Source: Pseudomonas sp. H3(2019)
Lineage (GTDB): Bacteria > Pseudomonadota > Gammaproteobacteria > Pseudomonadales > Pseudomonadaceae
Assembly (NCBI RefSeq): GCF_007713465.1
Contig: NZ_VMSG01000021.1
Span: 1-64,000 of the forward strand
DNA: 64,000 nucleotides
Reading direction: 5' to 3'
How positions within the stretch are numbered: the first letter of the stretch is position 1; every line of letters starts with the position of its first letter. Shown piece after piece: positions 25,950-34,654 of the stretch. The translations under genes and the position numbers were made by a program. The notes below the pieces were generated by a model. It ran no database searches. It was given only the letters and a program-made list of their open reading frames with translations, and was not told the origin of the DNA.

Positions 25950-26681
25950 ATGAACCACATCCTGGCCCTGCGCCCTGACGACACCCAGCCAACGCCGTTG
26001 TACCTGCAACTGGCGCGTAATCTGGAAGCGGCGATCCATGCCGGCCAGTGGAAAGCCGAGCAGGCATTGCCGTCGGAACGCAACCTCAGCGAAATGCTGA
26101 ACATCTCCCGCGTGACCGCCCGCAAGGCACTGGAAGTGCTGTTCGAACAAGGCCTGATCCGTCGCAGCCAAGGCTCCGGCACGTTCATTACCCCGCGCCT
26201 CGAACAACCACTGTCCCGGCTGTCCGGGTTCAGCGAAATGCTTCGCCTCAAAGGCTTCGTGCCGAGCTCGCAATGGCTGGAGCGGGAAATCACCCAGCCG
26301 ACCCACGAAGAACTGATCCGCCTCGCGCTCTCGCCCTACGACAAGGTCGCGCGCCTCAAGCGCCTGCGTAAAGCCGACGACACCGTGATGGCCATCGAGA
26401 TGAGCACCCTGCCCGCCTCGATCATCGCCCAGCCGCAAGCGGTCGGGGATTCGCTTTACGAATACCTCGACGCCATCGGCAAACCGGTGGTGCGCGCCCT
26501 GCAACATATTCAGGCGATCAACGCCTCGGACGAATTCGCCGCGCTGGTCGGCATCGCCCCCGGCACCGCCATGCTGCTGATGACCCGGGTCGGTTACCTC
26601 GAAGACAACACCCCGATCGAAGTCACCGACACCTATTGCCGCAACGACTACTACGACTTTGTCGCAGAGCTTCGTCGCTAA
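25950..26681 (+). CDS. GntR/HutC-family regulator of the nag cluster
   Basis: A 243-residue regulator with an N-terminal winged helix-turn-helix (PLYLQLARNLEAAI, then LPSERNLSEMLNISRVTARKAL) and a C-terminal UTRA effector domain (about 95-240). It resembles the NagR/NagQ-type regulators linked to GlcNAc genes, for which an amino-sugar phosphate is the usual inducer. The ATG at 25950 gives the normal start. The open frame upstream would run through the operator boxes. It precedes nagA by 46 bases in the same direction and probably regulates itself and the operon. Confidence 0.87.
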   Translation: MNHILALRPDDTQPTPLYLQLARNLEAAIHAGQWKAEQALPSERNLSEMLNISRVTARKALEVLFEQGLIRRSQGSGTFITPRLEQPLSRLSGFSEMLRLKGFVPSSQWLEREITQPTHEELIRLALSPYDKVARLKRLRKADDTVMAIEMSTLPASIIAQPQAVGDSLYEYLDAIGKPVVRALQHIQAINASDEFAALVGIAPGTAMLLMTRVGYLEDNTPIEVTDTYCRNDYYDFVAELRR

Positions 26682-26727
26682 TAGCTTCGATGCTAAGCCC
26701 TGCGTCACTGAAGCCGGAGAACCACTG

Positions 26728-27834
26728 ATGTCCGAAGACAACATCCTCACCGCCCAAGGCTGGATCCGCGGCCGGTTGATCCATGAACACGGCAAGATCG
26801 TCCGCATCGAGGGTCAGCTGTGCGACCCGGCAGACAACGACCTGCCTTACCTGCTGCCGGGTTTCATCGACCTGCACGTCCACGGCGGTGGCGGCAAGGA
26901 CATCATGGAAGGCACGCCGGCCTTCGACACCATCACCAAAACCCACGTGCGTTTCGGCACCACCTCACTGTTGGCTACCACCATGACCGCGCCGCCGGAA
27001 GAAATTTCCCGGGTGCTGGCCGAGGTCGGCGAGTTCTGCGAACAGCGCCCGAAAGGCTGCGCCCGGGTACTCGGCGTGCACCTCGAAGGACCCTACATCA
27101 ACCCTGGAAAACTCGGTGCACAACCGAACTTTGCCCACACCGCGCTGATGGCCGAAGTCGAAGCCTACCTGGCGCTGGCGCCGATCCGGGTGATCACCAT
27201 CGCCCCGGAAATTGCCGGTCACGACAAACTGATCCGCGCCCTCAGCGACCGCGGTATTCGCATGCAGATTGGCCACACCCTGGGCAGCTACGAAGAAGGC
27301 GTCGCAGCACTTAAGGCCGGCGCCAGCAGCTTCACCCACCTTTATAACGCCATGAGCCCGCTGCATCACCGCGAACCGGGAATCGTCGGCGCGGCACTGG
27401 CTCACGCCAAGTACGCGGAACTGATTCCCGACCTGCTGCACGTCCATCCCGGCGCAATCCGCGTGGCCCTGCGCTCGATCCCGTGCCTGTATTGCGTCAC
27501 CGATTCCACCGCTGCCGCCGGCATGCCGGACGGCGAATACAAGCTCGGCAGCCACACCGTGACCAAATGCCTGGGCGGCGTGCGCCTGCCCGACGGCACG
27601 CTGGCCGGCAGCACCCTGACCATGGATCAGGCGCTGCGCAACCTGGTGAAGATCGGCCTGCCACTGGCCGAAGCCTCGCAACGCCTGTCGCAATTCCCCG
27701 CCGATTATCTCGGCATTCAGGAGCGCGGTCGCCTGCAACCCGGCGCCTGGGCTGACTGCGTGCGTCTGGATCGCTCACTCACACTGACCGCCGTAACGGT
27801 CGAAGGAGAAGACATTGACTTCAAAAATGCTTGA
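26728..27834 (+). CDS. nagA: N-acetylglucosamine-6-phosphate deacetylase
   Basis: A 368-residue amidohydrolase-fold enzyme that removes the acetyl group of GlcNAc-6-P. Visible motifs are IDLHVHGGGGKD, the HLEGPYINPGKLGA metal ligand region, GHTLGS, THLYNAMSPLHHREPG and the catalytic Asp in VTDSTAAAGMPDG. The ATG at 26728 is used; the frame is open upstream into the regulator gene. Its end overlaps the SIS gene by 20 bases. Confidence 0.95.
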   Translation: MSEDNILTAQGWIRGRLIHEHGKIVRIEGQLCDPADNDLPYLLPGFIDLHVHGGGGKDIMEGTPAFDTITKTHVRFGTTSLLATTMTAPPEEISRVLAEVGEFCEQRPKGCARVLGVHLEGPYINPGKLGAQPNFAHTALMAEVEAYLALAPIRVITIAPEIAGHDKLIRALSDRGIRMQIGHTLGSYEEGVAALKAGASSFTHLYNAMSPLHHREPGIVGAALAHAKYAELIPDLLHVHPGAIRVALRSIPCLYCVTDSTAAAGMPDGEYKLGSHTVTKCLGGVRLPDGTLAGSTLTMDQALRNLVKIGLPLAEASQRLSQFPADYLGIQERGRLQPGAWADCVRLDRSLTLTAVTVEGEDIDFKNA

Positions 27835-28837
27835 AGAGGCGCTGTCCTCGTACAAGGCCGTCGACGCTCAGTTGCGGCAACTGGATCCGCTGATGATCGA
27901 GATCGCCGGACGCTTGAACCGTCAGCCGCCGCAAGTGGCAATGACGGTTGCACGCGGCAGCTCCGATCACGCCGCGAGCTACTTCGCCTACCTGACCATG
28001 CAGCACGTCGGTATTCCGGTGGCATCGCTGCCGATGTCGGTGGTGACCATGCAGCAAGCGCCGCTGAAGGTCAGCGGTCAGGCGGTATTTGCGTTTTCGC
28101 AGTCCGGGCAAAGTCCGGATCTGGTCAACAGCCTGCGTCTGCTGCGCAAGCGTGGCGCTCTGAGTATTTCGATGGTCAATGCCGAGAACTCGCCACTGGA
28201 AGCCGCCTGTGAATTCAGTCTGCCGCTGTGTGCAGGTCTTGAGCGCAGCGTCGCCGCGACCAAAAGCTTTATCGCCACCCTCAGCGCCAGCGCGCGGCTG
28301 ATCGCCCACTGGAAACAGGATCCCGAGTTGCTGCAAGCCGGCCTCGCGCTGCCAGAAGGATTGCGCGACGCCGCGACGCAGGACTGGAGCCTGGCGGTCG
28401 ACGTACTGCGTGACTGCCAACGCTTGATGGTCATCGGCCGTGGTGCCGGGTTCGCGATTGCTCAGGAAGCGGCGCTGAAACTCAAGGAAACCTCGGCGAT
28501 CCAGGCCGAAGCCTTCAGCAGTGCCGAAGTCAAACACGGGCCAATGGCACTCATCGACGACAACTACCCCCTGCTGGTGTTCGCCCCGCGCGGCGCCGAA
28601 CAGGCTGGCTTGCTGAGCCTCGCCGCCGAGATGCGTCAACGCGGTGCCCGCGTGTTGCTGGCCGCCCCGGATGACGTCAGCGAACGCGACCTGACGCTGA
28701 GCCGCGCCGAGCACCCGGCACTGGACCCGATTCTCGCCATCCAGAGCTTCTACGTCATGGCGGCCGGCCTCGCGGTCGCTCGCGGCATGGACCCGGACCA
28801 GCCGCGTCACTTGAGCAAAGTGACCCGCACCCATTAA
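27815..28837 (+). CDS. SIS-domain glucosamine-6-phosphate deaminase-like protein (NagB-II/AgaS type)
   Basis: A 340-residue protein with two SIS sugar-isomerase domains (ARGSSDHAASYFAYL near 46; GRGAGFAIAQEAALKLKETS near 210) like the isomerase half of GlmS but without the glutaminase domain. In nag clusters such proteins probably replace NagB, turning GlcN-6-P into fructose-6-P and ammonia. The TTG at 27815 is favoured as start because AAGGAG lies six bases upstream. The next ATG (27827) is 18 bases from it. The gene overlaps nagA by 20 bases. Confidence 0.85.
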   Translation: MTSKMLEEALSSYKAVDAQLRQLDPLMIEIAGRLNRQPPQVAMTVARGSSDHAASYFAYLTMQHVGIPVASLPMSVVTMQQAPLKVSGQAVFAFSQSGQSPDLVNSLRLLRKRGALSISMVNAENSPLEAACEFSLPLCAGLERSVAATKSFIATLSASARLIAHWKQDPELLQAGLALPEGLRDAATQDWSLAVDVLRDCQRLMVIGRGAGFAIAQEAALKLKETSAIQAEAFSSAEVKHGPMALIDDNYPLLVFAPRGAEQAGLLSLAAEMRQRGARVLLAAPDDVSERDLTLSRAEHPALDPILAIQSFYVMAAGLAVARGMDPDQPRHLSKVTRTH

Positions 28838-28861
28838 CACGCCCGAATCGAGTGCCGAGCC

Positions 28862-31378
28862 ATGCATAACAACAATAAAGACCTGACCCTCAGTGCCCCG
28901 CTCAGCGGCCCGGTGCTCACGCTTGCCAAGGTTCCGGACCCGGTGTTCGCCAGCGGCGCCATGGGTGACGGGATCGCCATCGACCCGCTGAACAACACCC
29001 TGCACGCGCCGTGTGCCGGGGTCGTGGTGCACGTTGCCCGTACCGGCCATGCCGTGACCTTGCGCGCCGACAATGGCGCCGAATTGCTGCTGCACCTGGG
29101 CCTGGACACCGTCGAACTGCAAGGCGAAGGGTTCTCGATGCTGGTCAAGGAAGGCAGCCGCGTCAGCAATGGCCAGGCGCTGCTGCGCTTTGATCTGGAC
29201 CAGGTCGCGCAAGGCTGTAAAAGCCTGGTCAGCCTGTTGATCCTGACCAACAGCGAAGACTTTCAAGTGCTGCCGATCACCCTCAAGTCGGTCAAGGTCG
29301 GCGAGCCGTTGCTGCACATCGTGCCAAGAACCACCCACAGCGCACAGGTCGAGGCGGACAGCTCAGGTGCTGAGGTTCACGGGCACATTCGCATCATCCA
29401 TCGCGGCGGTCTGCATGCACGGCCAGCGGCGCTGATCCGCCAGACCGCGCACCTGTTCAACAGCAAATCACAGCTGCATTTCGCCGGTAAATCGGCGTCG
29501 TGCGACAGCCTGATCGGACTGATGGGCCTGGGGATTGGCGAGCAGGACGAGGTTCAGGTCAGTTGCAAGGGCGCGGACGCCAAGGCGGCGCTGCAAGCCT
29601 TGTTGAACGCCTTGTCCACCGCGGTCAACGACGACAGCCACGCGGCCGCACCGACACCGATTGCCCAGCGTACCCGCACCGCCGAAGCCGGCGTGCTGAA
29701 TGGTGTCTGTGCAGCGCCGGGACTGGTCGGCGGCCCGCTGTTCCAATTGGCGGCCATCCACCTGCCGGACGACACCGGCAAGCATAACGCCGAAGAACAA
29801 CTGCAAGCCCTCGACCGTGCGCTGGAACAGGTTCGCAGCGAAATCCGCGAAACGCTGTCCCACGCCCAAAAGCACCAGCACACCGCAGAAGAACAGATTT
29901 TCGCCGCCCACCTGGCGCTACTCGAAGACCCGGCGCTGATTGAAGCGGCCATCCAGTCGATCGATCAGGGCAGCGCCGCCACCCACGCCTGGAGCCAGTC
30001 GATCGAGGTGCAATGCGAGGTGTTGCAACAGCTTGGCAACCCGCTGCTGGCCGAACGCGCCAACGACCTGCGCGACCTCAAGCAACGGGTACTGCGCGCG
30101 TTGCTCGGTCAGGATTGGCACTACGACGTGCCGGCCGGCGCGATCGTCGCCGCGCATGAACTGACTCCTTCGGATTTGCTGCAATTGAGCCAGCAAGGCG
30201 TCGCCGGGCTGTGCATGGCCGAAGGTGGCGCGACCTCCCATGTGGCGATTCTCGCCCGTGGCAAAGGCCTGCCGTGCCTGGTTGCCCTCGGCTTCTCACT
30301 GCTCCATCTACCGCAAGGCCAGTCGGTGGTGCTGGATGCCGACGGCGGACGCCTGGAGCTGACACCCAACAGCCAACGCCTGGAGCACGTCGCCCAGGCC
30401 CAGCGTGAACACCTGCAACGCCGCGAACGCCAACAAGCGCAAGCCCACAACCCGGCACACACCCGCGATGGTCTGCGGATCGAAGTCGCGGCCAACGTGG
30501 CCTCCAGCAATGAGGCGGCTGATGCGTTGAAAGGCGGCGCCGATGGCGTTGGCCTGCTGCGCACCGAGTTTCTGTTCGTCGATCGCCAGACTGCGCCAGA
30601 TGAACAGGAACAACGCCAGGCCTATCAAGCGGTGCTGGATGCTATGGGCGACAAGTCAGTGATCATCCGCACCATCGACGTCGGCGGCGACAAACAGCTC
30701 GACTACCTGCCCCTGCCGGCCGAAGCCAACCCGGTGCTCGGCCTGCGCGGTATCCGCATGGCCCAGGTACGCCCGGAACTGCTCGACCAACAATTGCGCG
30801 CACTGCTGCAGGTCAGCCCGTTGCAGCGCTGCCGGATTTTGCTGCCGATGGTCAGCGAGCTCGATGAATTGCTGCACATCCGTCAACGCCTCGATGCCTT
30901 GTGCGCCGAGCTGGAACTGACCCACCGCCCGGAACTGGGCGTGATGATCGAAGTCCCGGCCGCGGCGCTGCTCGCCGAGCAATTGGCGGAACACGCGGAC
31001 TTCCTGTCCATCGGCACCAACGACCTGTCCCAATACACCCTGGCCATGGACCGTGACCACGCCGGACTCGCCGCACGGGTCGATGCCTTGCACCCGGCGC
31101 TGCTGCGGCTGATCGCCCAGACCTGCATCGGTGCCGCCAAGCATCAGCGTTGGGTCGGCGTTTGCGGCGCTCTGGCCTCCGATCCGCTGGCGACCCCGGT
31201 GCTGATTGGCCTGGGTATCCGCGAGCTGTCCGTCAGCCCGCCGCAAGTCGGTGAAATCAAGGAACGCGTCCGCCAACTGGACGCCGCCGACTGCCGACGC
31301 TTCAGCGCCACCCTGCTCAACCTGAGCAGCGCCACGGCGGTGCGTCACGCCTGTCATCAACATTGGCCTCTGAGCTGA
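28862..31378 (+). CDS. nagF: Fused PTS protein IIA(Glc)-HPr-enzyme I for GlcNAc
   Basis: An 838-residue soluble phosphocarrier. Residues 1-155 are an IIA of the glucose type with phospho-acceptor His78 (LLLHLGLDTV). Residues about 171-260 are HPr with His185 (GGLHARPAALI). Residues about 278-838 are enzyme I with active His460 (GGATSHVAILARGKG), the PEP site GVGLLRTEFLF and the C-terminal GVCGALASDP. It takes phosphate from PEP and hands it to the IIB of NagE, which has no IIA of its own. The ATG at 28862 has only a weak ribosome-binding site. Confidence 0.94.
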   Translation: MHNNNKDLTLSAPLSGPVLTLAKVPDPVFASGAMGDGIAIDPLNNTLHAPCAGVVVHVARTGHAVTLRADNGAELLLHLGLDTVELQGEGFSMLVKEGSRVSNGQALLRFDLDQVAQGCKSLVSLLILTNSEDFQVLPITLKSVKVGEPLLHIVPRTTHSAQVEADSSGAEVHGHIRIIHRGGLHARPAALIRQTAHLFNSKSQLHFAGKSASCDSLIGLMGLGIGEQDEVQVSCKGADAKAALQALLNALSTAVNDDSHAAAPTPIAQRTRTAEAGVLNGVCAAPGLVGGPLFQLAAIHLPDDTGKHNAEEQLQALDRALEQVRSEIRETLSHAQKHQHTAEEQIFAAHLALLEDPALIEAAIQSIDQGSAATHAWSQSIEVQCEVLQQLGNPLLAERANDLRDLKQRVLRALLGQDWHYDVPAGAIVAAHELTPSDLLQLSQQGVAGLCMAEGGATSHVAILARGKGLPCLVALGFSLLHLPQGQSVVLDADGGRLELTPNSQRLEHVAQAQREHLQRRERQQAQAHNPAHTRDGLRIEVAANVASSNEAADALKGGADGVGLLRTEFLFVDRQTAPDEQEQRQAYQAVLDAMGDKSVIIRTIDVGGDKQLDYLPLPAEANPVLGLRGIRMAQVRPELLDQQLRALLQVSPLQRCRILLPMVSELDELLHIRQRLDALCAELELTHRPELGVMIEVPAAALLAEQLAEHADFLSIGTNDLSQYTLAMDRDHAGLAARVDALHPALLRLIAQTCIGAAKHQRWVGVCGALASDPLATPVLIGLGIRELSVSPPQVGEIKERVRQLDAADCRRFSATLLNLSSATAVRHACHQHWPLS

Positions 31379-31413
31379 ACAACAACAAGAACAAGAACCC
31401 AGGGAGAAACGCC

Positions 31414-33129
31414 ATGTACCAACTCTTCATCGAGGGCTTGCAGCGCCTTGGACGGGCGCTGATGCTGCCCATCGCGATCCTGCCGATTGCCGGCCTGTTG
31501 CTGCGTCTGGGTGACACCGACCTTTTGAACATCGCGATCATCCACGACGCCGGGCAGGTGATTTTCGCCAACCTGGCGCTGATCTTCGCCATCGGCATCG
31601 CGGTCGGTTTCGCCAAGGACAACAACGGCACCGCCGGACTGGCCGGAGCAATTGGTTATCTGGTGATGGTCTCCACGCTCAAGGTGCTCGACGCGAGCAT
31701 CAACATGGGCATGCTCGCCGGGATCATCAGCGGCCTGATGGCCGGCGCGCTGTACAACCGCTTCAAGGACATCAAGCTGCCGGATTACCTGGCGTTCTTC
31801 GGTGGCCGGCGCTTCGTGCCGATTGCCACCGGGTTCAGCGCGGTCGGCCTGGGCGTGGTCTTCGGTTTGATCTGGCCGCCGATCCAGCACGGCATCAACA
31901 GCTTCGGCGTGTTGTTGCTGGAAAGCGGCAGCCTCGGCGCGTTGGTCTTCGGCGTGTTCAACCGCTTGCTGATCGTCACCGGCCTGCACCACATCCTCAA
32001 CAACATGGCGTGGTTCATCTTCGGCAGCTTCACCGACCCGACCACCGGCGCCATCGTCACCGGCGACCTGGCGCGCTACTTTGCGGGCGACCCGAAGGGC
32101 GGCCAGTTCATGACCGGGATGTTCCCGATGATGATTTTCGGCCTGCCGGCCGCGTGCCTGGCGATGTACCGCAACGCCCTGCCGGAACGCCGCAAAGTCA
32201 TGGGCGGGATCTTCCTGTCGATGGCCCTGACCTCGTTCCTGACGGGCGTCACCGAGCCGATCGAGTTCGCCTTCATGTTCCTCGCACCGCTGCTGTATTT
32301 GCTGCACGCCCTGCTGACCGGCATGGCGATGGCGATCACCAACGCGCTGAACATCCATTTGGGCTTCACCTTCTCCGGCGGCGCCATCGACATGGCGCTG
32401 GGCTGGGGCAAGTCCATCAACGGCTGGCGGGTGTTCCCGGTAGGCCTGGCGTACGCGGTGATCTACTACGGGGTGTTTGATTTCTGCATCCGCCGCTTCA
32501 ACCTGAAGACGCCGGGGCGTGAAGGTGTCGTCGTCGGTGAAAAGGTGGTGCTGAGCGAAAACCAGCGGGCCAGGGCGTACATTCAAGCCTTGGGCGGCGC
32601 TGACAACCTGATCACCGTCGGCGCTTGCACCACGCGCTTGCGCCTGGAAATGGTCGATCGCAACAAAGCCTCCGACAGCGAGTTGAAAGCCCTCGGCGCC
32701 ATGGCTGTGGTCCGCCCTGGCAAGGGCGGCAGCTTGCAGGTAGTGGTCGGGCCGCTGGCCGACAGCATCGCCGATGAAATTCGCCAGGCGATGCCGACGG
32801 CAGTTTCAGTGGCTACGGCCGTTGTTGTGGTGGTTGAAGAAGCACCGAAAGCGGCGCCCGTGGCCACACCGGAAGCACAGAAATGGCTGAACGCCGTGGG
32901 CGGCAGCGATAACGTGCTGCAACTGGATTGCGTGGCCATGACCCGGATTCGCCTGCAACTGGCGGACGGTAAAGCGCTGTCGGAATGTCAGCTCAAGGAC
33001 TTGGGTTGCCAGGGCGTGAGCGCGCTGGACGGTGGCGTGTGGCACCTGTTGATTGGCGACAAGGCGTTGAGTTTGAGTGAGGCGCTCGAATCGCTGGTGA
33101 ATCGCAGCGAGGTCAGTGCGAAGGTTTAG
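31414..33129 (+). CDS. nagE: PTS N-acetylglucosamine permease IIC-IIB, with a second degenerate IIB
   Basis: A 571-residue membrane permease that imports and phosphorylates GlcNAc. Residues 1-365 are the IIC channel (start MYQLFIEGLQRLGRALMLPI; GVTEPIEFAFMFLAP). Residues about 385-460 are IIB with phospho-acceptor Cys405 in ACTTRLRL. After a Val/Ala-rich linker, residues about 488-565 form a second IIB-like domain in which the acceptor position is Ala508 (VAMTRIRL). No IIA is fused; NagF supplies it. The ATG at 31414 has AGGGAG nine bases upstream and is chosen over an earlier in-frame ATG inside nagF. Confidence 0.93.
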   Translation: MYQLFIEGLQRLGRALMLPIAILPIAGLLLRLGDTDLLNIAIIHDAGQVIFANLALIFAIGIAVGFAKDNNGTAGLAGAIGYLVMVSTLKVLDASINMGMLAGIISGLMAGALYNRFKDIKLPDYLAFFGGRRFVPIATGFSAVGLGVVFGLIWPPIQHGINSFGVLLLESGSLGALVFGVFNRLLIVTGLHHILNNMAWFIFGSFTDPTTGAIVTGDLARYFAGDPKGGQFMTGMFPMMIFGLPAACLAMYRNALPERRKVMGGIFLSMALTSFLTGVTEPIEFAFMFLAPLLYLLHALLTGMAMAITNALNIHLGFTFSGGAIDMALGWGKSINGWRVFPVGLAYAVIYYGVFDFCIRRFNLKTPGREGVVVGEKVVLSENQRARAYIQALGGADNLITVGACTTRLRLEMVDRNKASDSELKALGAMAVVRPGKGGSLQVVVGPLADSIADEIRQAMPTAVSVATAVVVVVEEAPKAAPVATPEAQKWLNAVGGSDNVLQLDCVAMTRIRLQLADGKALSECQLKDLGCQGVSALDGGVWHLLIGDKALSLSEALESLVNRSEVSAKV

Positions 33130-33135
33130 CACCTT

Positions 33136-33210
33136 AAAAGATCGCAGCCTGCGGCAACTCCTACATTAGGGGGAGTGTGGTCAATGCAGGAGCTACCGCA
33201 GGCTGTGTAG
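33136..33210. repeat. Imperfect REP pair after nagE
   Basis: The left half begins AAAAGATCGCAGCCTGCGGC and the right half (GGAGCTACCGCAGGCTG, about 33189-33205) is a diverged complement. It is the same class as the pair at 3507-3581. Confidence 0.7.
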
Positions 33211-33226
33211 CCTTTCGATGCAATTC

Positions 33227-33262
33227 AAAACCGCTGACTGTTTCCGGTTCAGCGGTTTTTTA
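33227..33262. terminator. Bidirectional terminator after nagE
   Basis: Arms AAAACCGCTGA (33227-33237) and TCAGCGGTTTT (33249-33259) with T-runs on both strands. It serves nagE and the convergent Ig-like gene. A near copy lies at 33701-33733. Confidence 0.85.
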
Positions 33263-33269
33263 TTCACCT

Positions 33270-33566
33270 TTATTTAGGCTCCACAGTAAACGTCCGGGTT
33301 GGGGAGACATGTCCCTCGCTGAGAGCGTGAATGGCATGCGACCCTACCTGCAATTTGGTCAGGTGGGCAGCCCATTGGCCAGTGGCGTCCGCAATGACTG
33401 AGAAATGCTGGGTGTTATTGTCAACCACGTCCACTTTCTTGCCAGGCTCAGACCTACCTTTCACATCCACCGTGGTGTCTTTCGTGACACCGCCGTTCGG
33501 GATTGGATTTCCCTTTGAATCGGTAACCTCGGTGATGACGGGTGCCACTTTCACTGCTGAAGTCAT
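33270..33566 (-). CDS. Small Ig-like domain protein
   Basis: A 98-residue protein made of a single bacterial Ig-like beta-sandwich, with the repeat pattern found in large surface adhesins: ITEVTDSKGNPIPNGGVTKD, then VDVKGRSEPGKKVDVVDN and GQWAAHLTKLQVGSHAI. No signal peptide, membrane segment or secretion tail is seen, so it is probably cytoplasmic or released by other means. The ATG at 33566 is used; the frame can extend 19 codons upstream. It may be a stand-alone relative or a relic of an adhesin module. Function unknown. Confidence 0.6.
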   Translation of the reverse strand: MTSAVKVAPVITEVTDSKGNPIPNGGVTKDTTVDVKGRSEPGKKVDVVDNNTQHFSVIADATGQWAAHLTKLQVGSHAIHALSEGHVSPTRTFTVEPK

Positions 33567-33700
33567 GGTGATGCTCCTTGTGGATGACTCGGATTGAAGC
33601 CTTATCAAACCTGAGTCCTCCACGTGTGACTACTGTCATAGTTGACAGGTAGGCACGCGTTTCAGACCAACGGCAGAGCCTGACTTTTCCCGAATACAAA

Positions 33701-33733
33701 AAACCGCTGATCGTTTCCGATTCAGCGGCTTTC
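33701..33733. terminator. Bidirectional terminator between the Ig-like and DUF6124-like genes
   Basis: Arms CCGCTGA (33704-33710) and TCAGCGG (33722-33728) are bordered by an A-run and by CTTTCTCGTTTT. It ends the DUF6124-like gene on the minus strand. Arms and loop are nearly the same as in the terminator at 33227-33262. Confidence 0.8.
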
Positions 33734-33767
33734 TCGTTTTGCGGCGCATGAATGAACTGCAGCGCCG

Positions 33768-34157
33768 CTATTCCTTGACGTAAAACTGGTCCAACTCCGA
33801 CGGGTTGTAGTCATCCAGCGCCTTGTCCACCAACAGCAGAGCGCCATCGACCATCCGGCAAATCGCCAACGCCACGCTGCGTCGCGAGCCCTCGATTTCG
33901 AATGCCAGGTCGGCGGCCATCACCTTGACTGAGGCCAGATCCTCCGAGGCATTGGCCAACAGACTTTCGAGGCCCACATCGGGTGCAACGCTGAACAAGC
34001 GGTCAGAGCGCAGATCGCTGAAACGCAGTTTGGCGAGGGTGGGTTTCAGGTAGTGATCCAGGGCGCGGTGCGCGGCGTCGTGGAGCTTTTTTGAATCGAG
34101 GGATTCGTAGGGGGAAACGTCGTCGTGTTCGGGGGGGTTGGAGTTGTCTTTGATCAT
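33768..34157 (-). CDS. DUF6124/DUF3077-like Pseudomonas protein
   Basis: A 129-residue soluble protein with the core LFSVAPDVGLESLLANASEDLASV and ADLAFEIEGSRRSVALAI, which I recognise from a family abundant in pseudomonads (DUF6124, close to DUF3077). It is predicted to be mostly helical. Function is unknown. The N-terminus is polar (MIKDNSNPPEHDDVSPYESL). It has GGAGC just upstream of its ATG and ends ahead of the 33701 terminator. Confidence 0.7.
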   Translation of the reverse strand: MIKDNSNPPEHDDVSPYESLDSKKLHDAAHRALDHYLKPTLAKLRFSDLRSDRLFSVAPDVGLESLLANASEDLASVKVMAADLAFEIEGSRRSVALAICRMVDGALLLVDKALDDYNPSELDQFYVKE

Positions 34158-34600
34158 TGTGGAGCTCCTGAGAAAATTGGAGCGACCGACATCATTTGTA
34201 GATGCGGCGCCTGTAAGCGCCTAACAATTTTTTCGGGCTTGCAGTCCCGGTCGCTGAATTGGCAGCGACGATCAAAGGCTAGAGACGGCGCTTCCGACAG
34301 GCAACCTGAAAGATGTGTGGGAATGATCTGCCTTCTAACCCACCGGATAAACACAGGCATGCCCTTCATATTGACGCGCCGCGCATTCTGTAAGAGCTGC
34401 CGCAGGGTTCGGGCCGCGTTCGGACGATCTTTTGGCAGTGACCGGTTATTCACAGGCCGAAACAACAAAAACAAGATCAAAAGATCGCAGCCTGCGGCAG
34501 CTCAGATATCACCCACCATCAATGAAGTGACGCGCCCCAACCACTCAGGCCGTATCCCGTCCGGCGAAGTCATCTTTCCCGCTCCGCGAAGCCAAGACAT
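34158..34600. other. Non-coding interval with REP-like halves
   Basis: No convincing gene. It contains AGAGCTGCCGCAG...GATCTTTT near 34391-34439 and the facing half AAAAGATCGCAGCCTGCGGC from about 34480, together an imperfect REP pair. The remainder is unremarkable. Confidence 0.5.
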
Positions 34601-34626
34601 GGTGTGCACTAAATTTAGTGGACACC
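34601..34626. repeat. Near-perfect palindrome at the edge of the IS66 remnant
   Basis: GGTGTGCACTAAATTTAGTG followed by GACACC is a 26-base dyad with one mismatched pair, centred on AAATTT, 29 bases before the remnant's first ATG. It may be the end or promoter-proximal part of the old insertion sequence. Confidence 0.6.
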
Positions 34627-34654
34627 ACTTCTAACCTTTTTAAGCAGATCTTCC

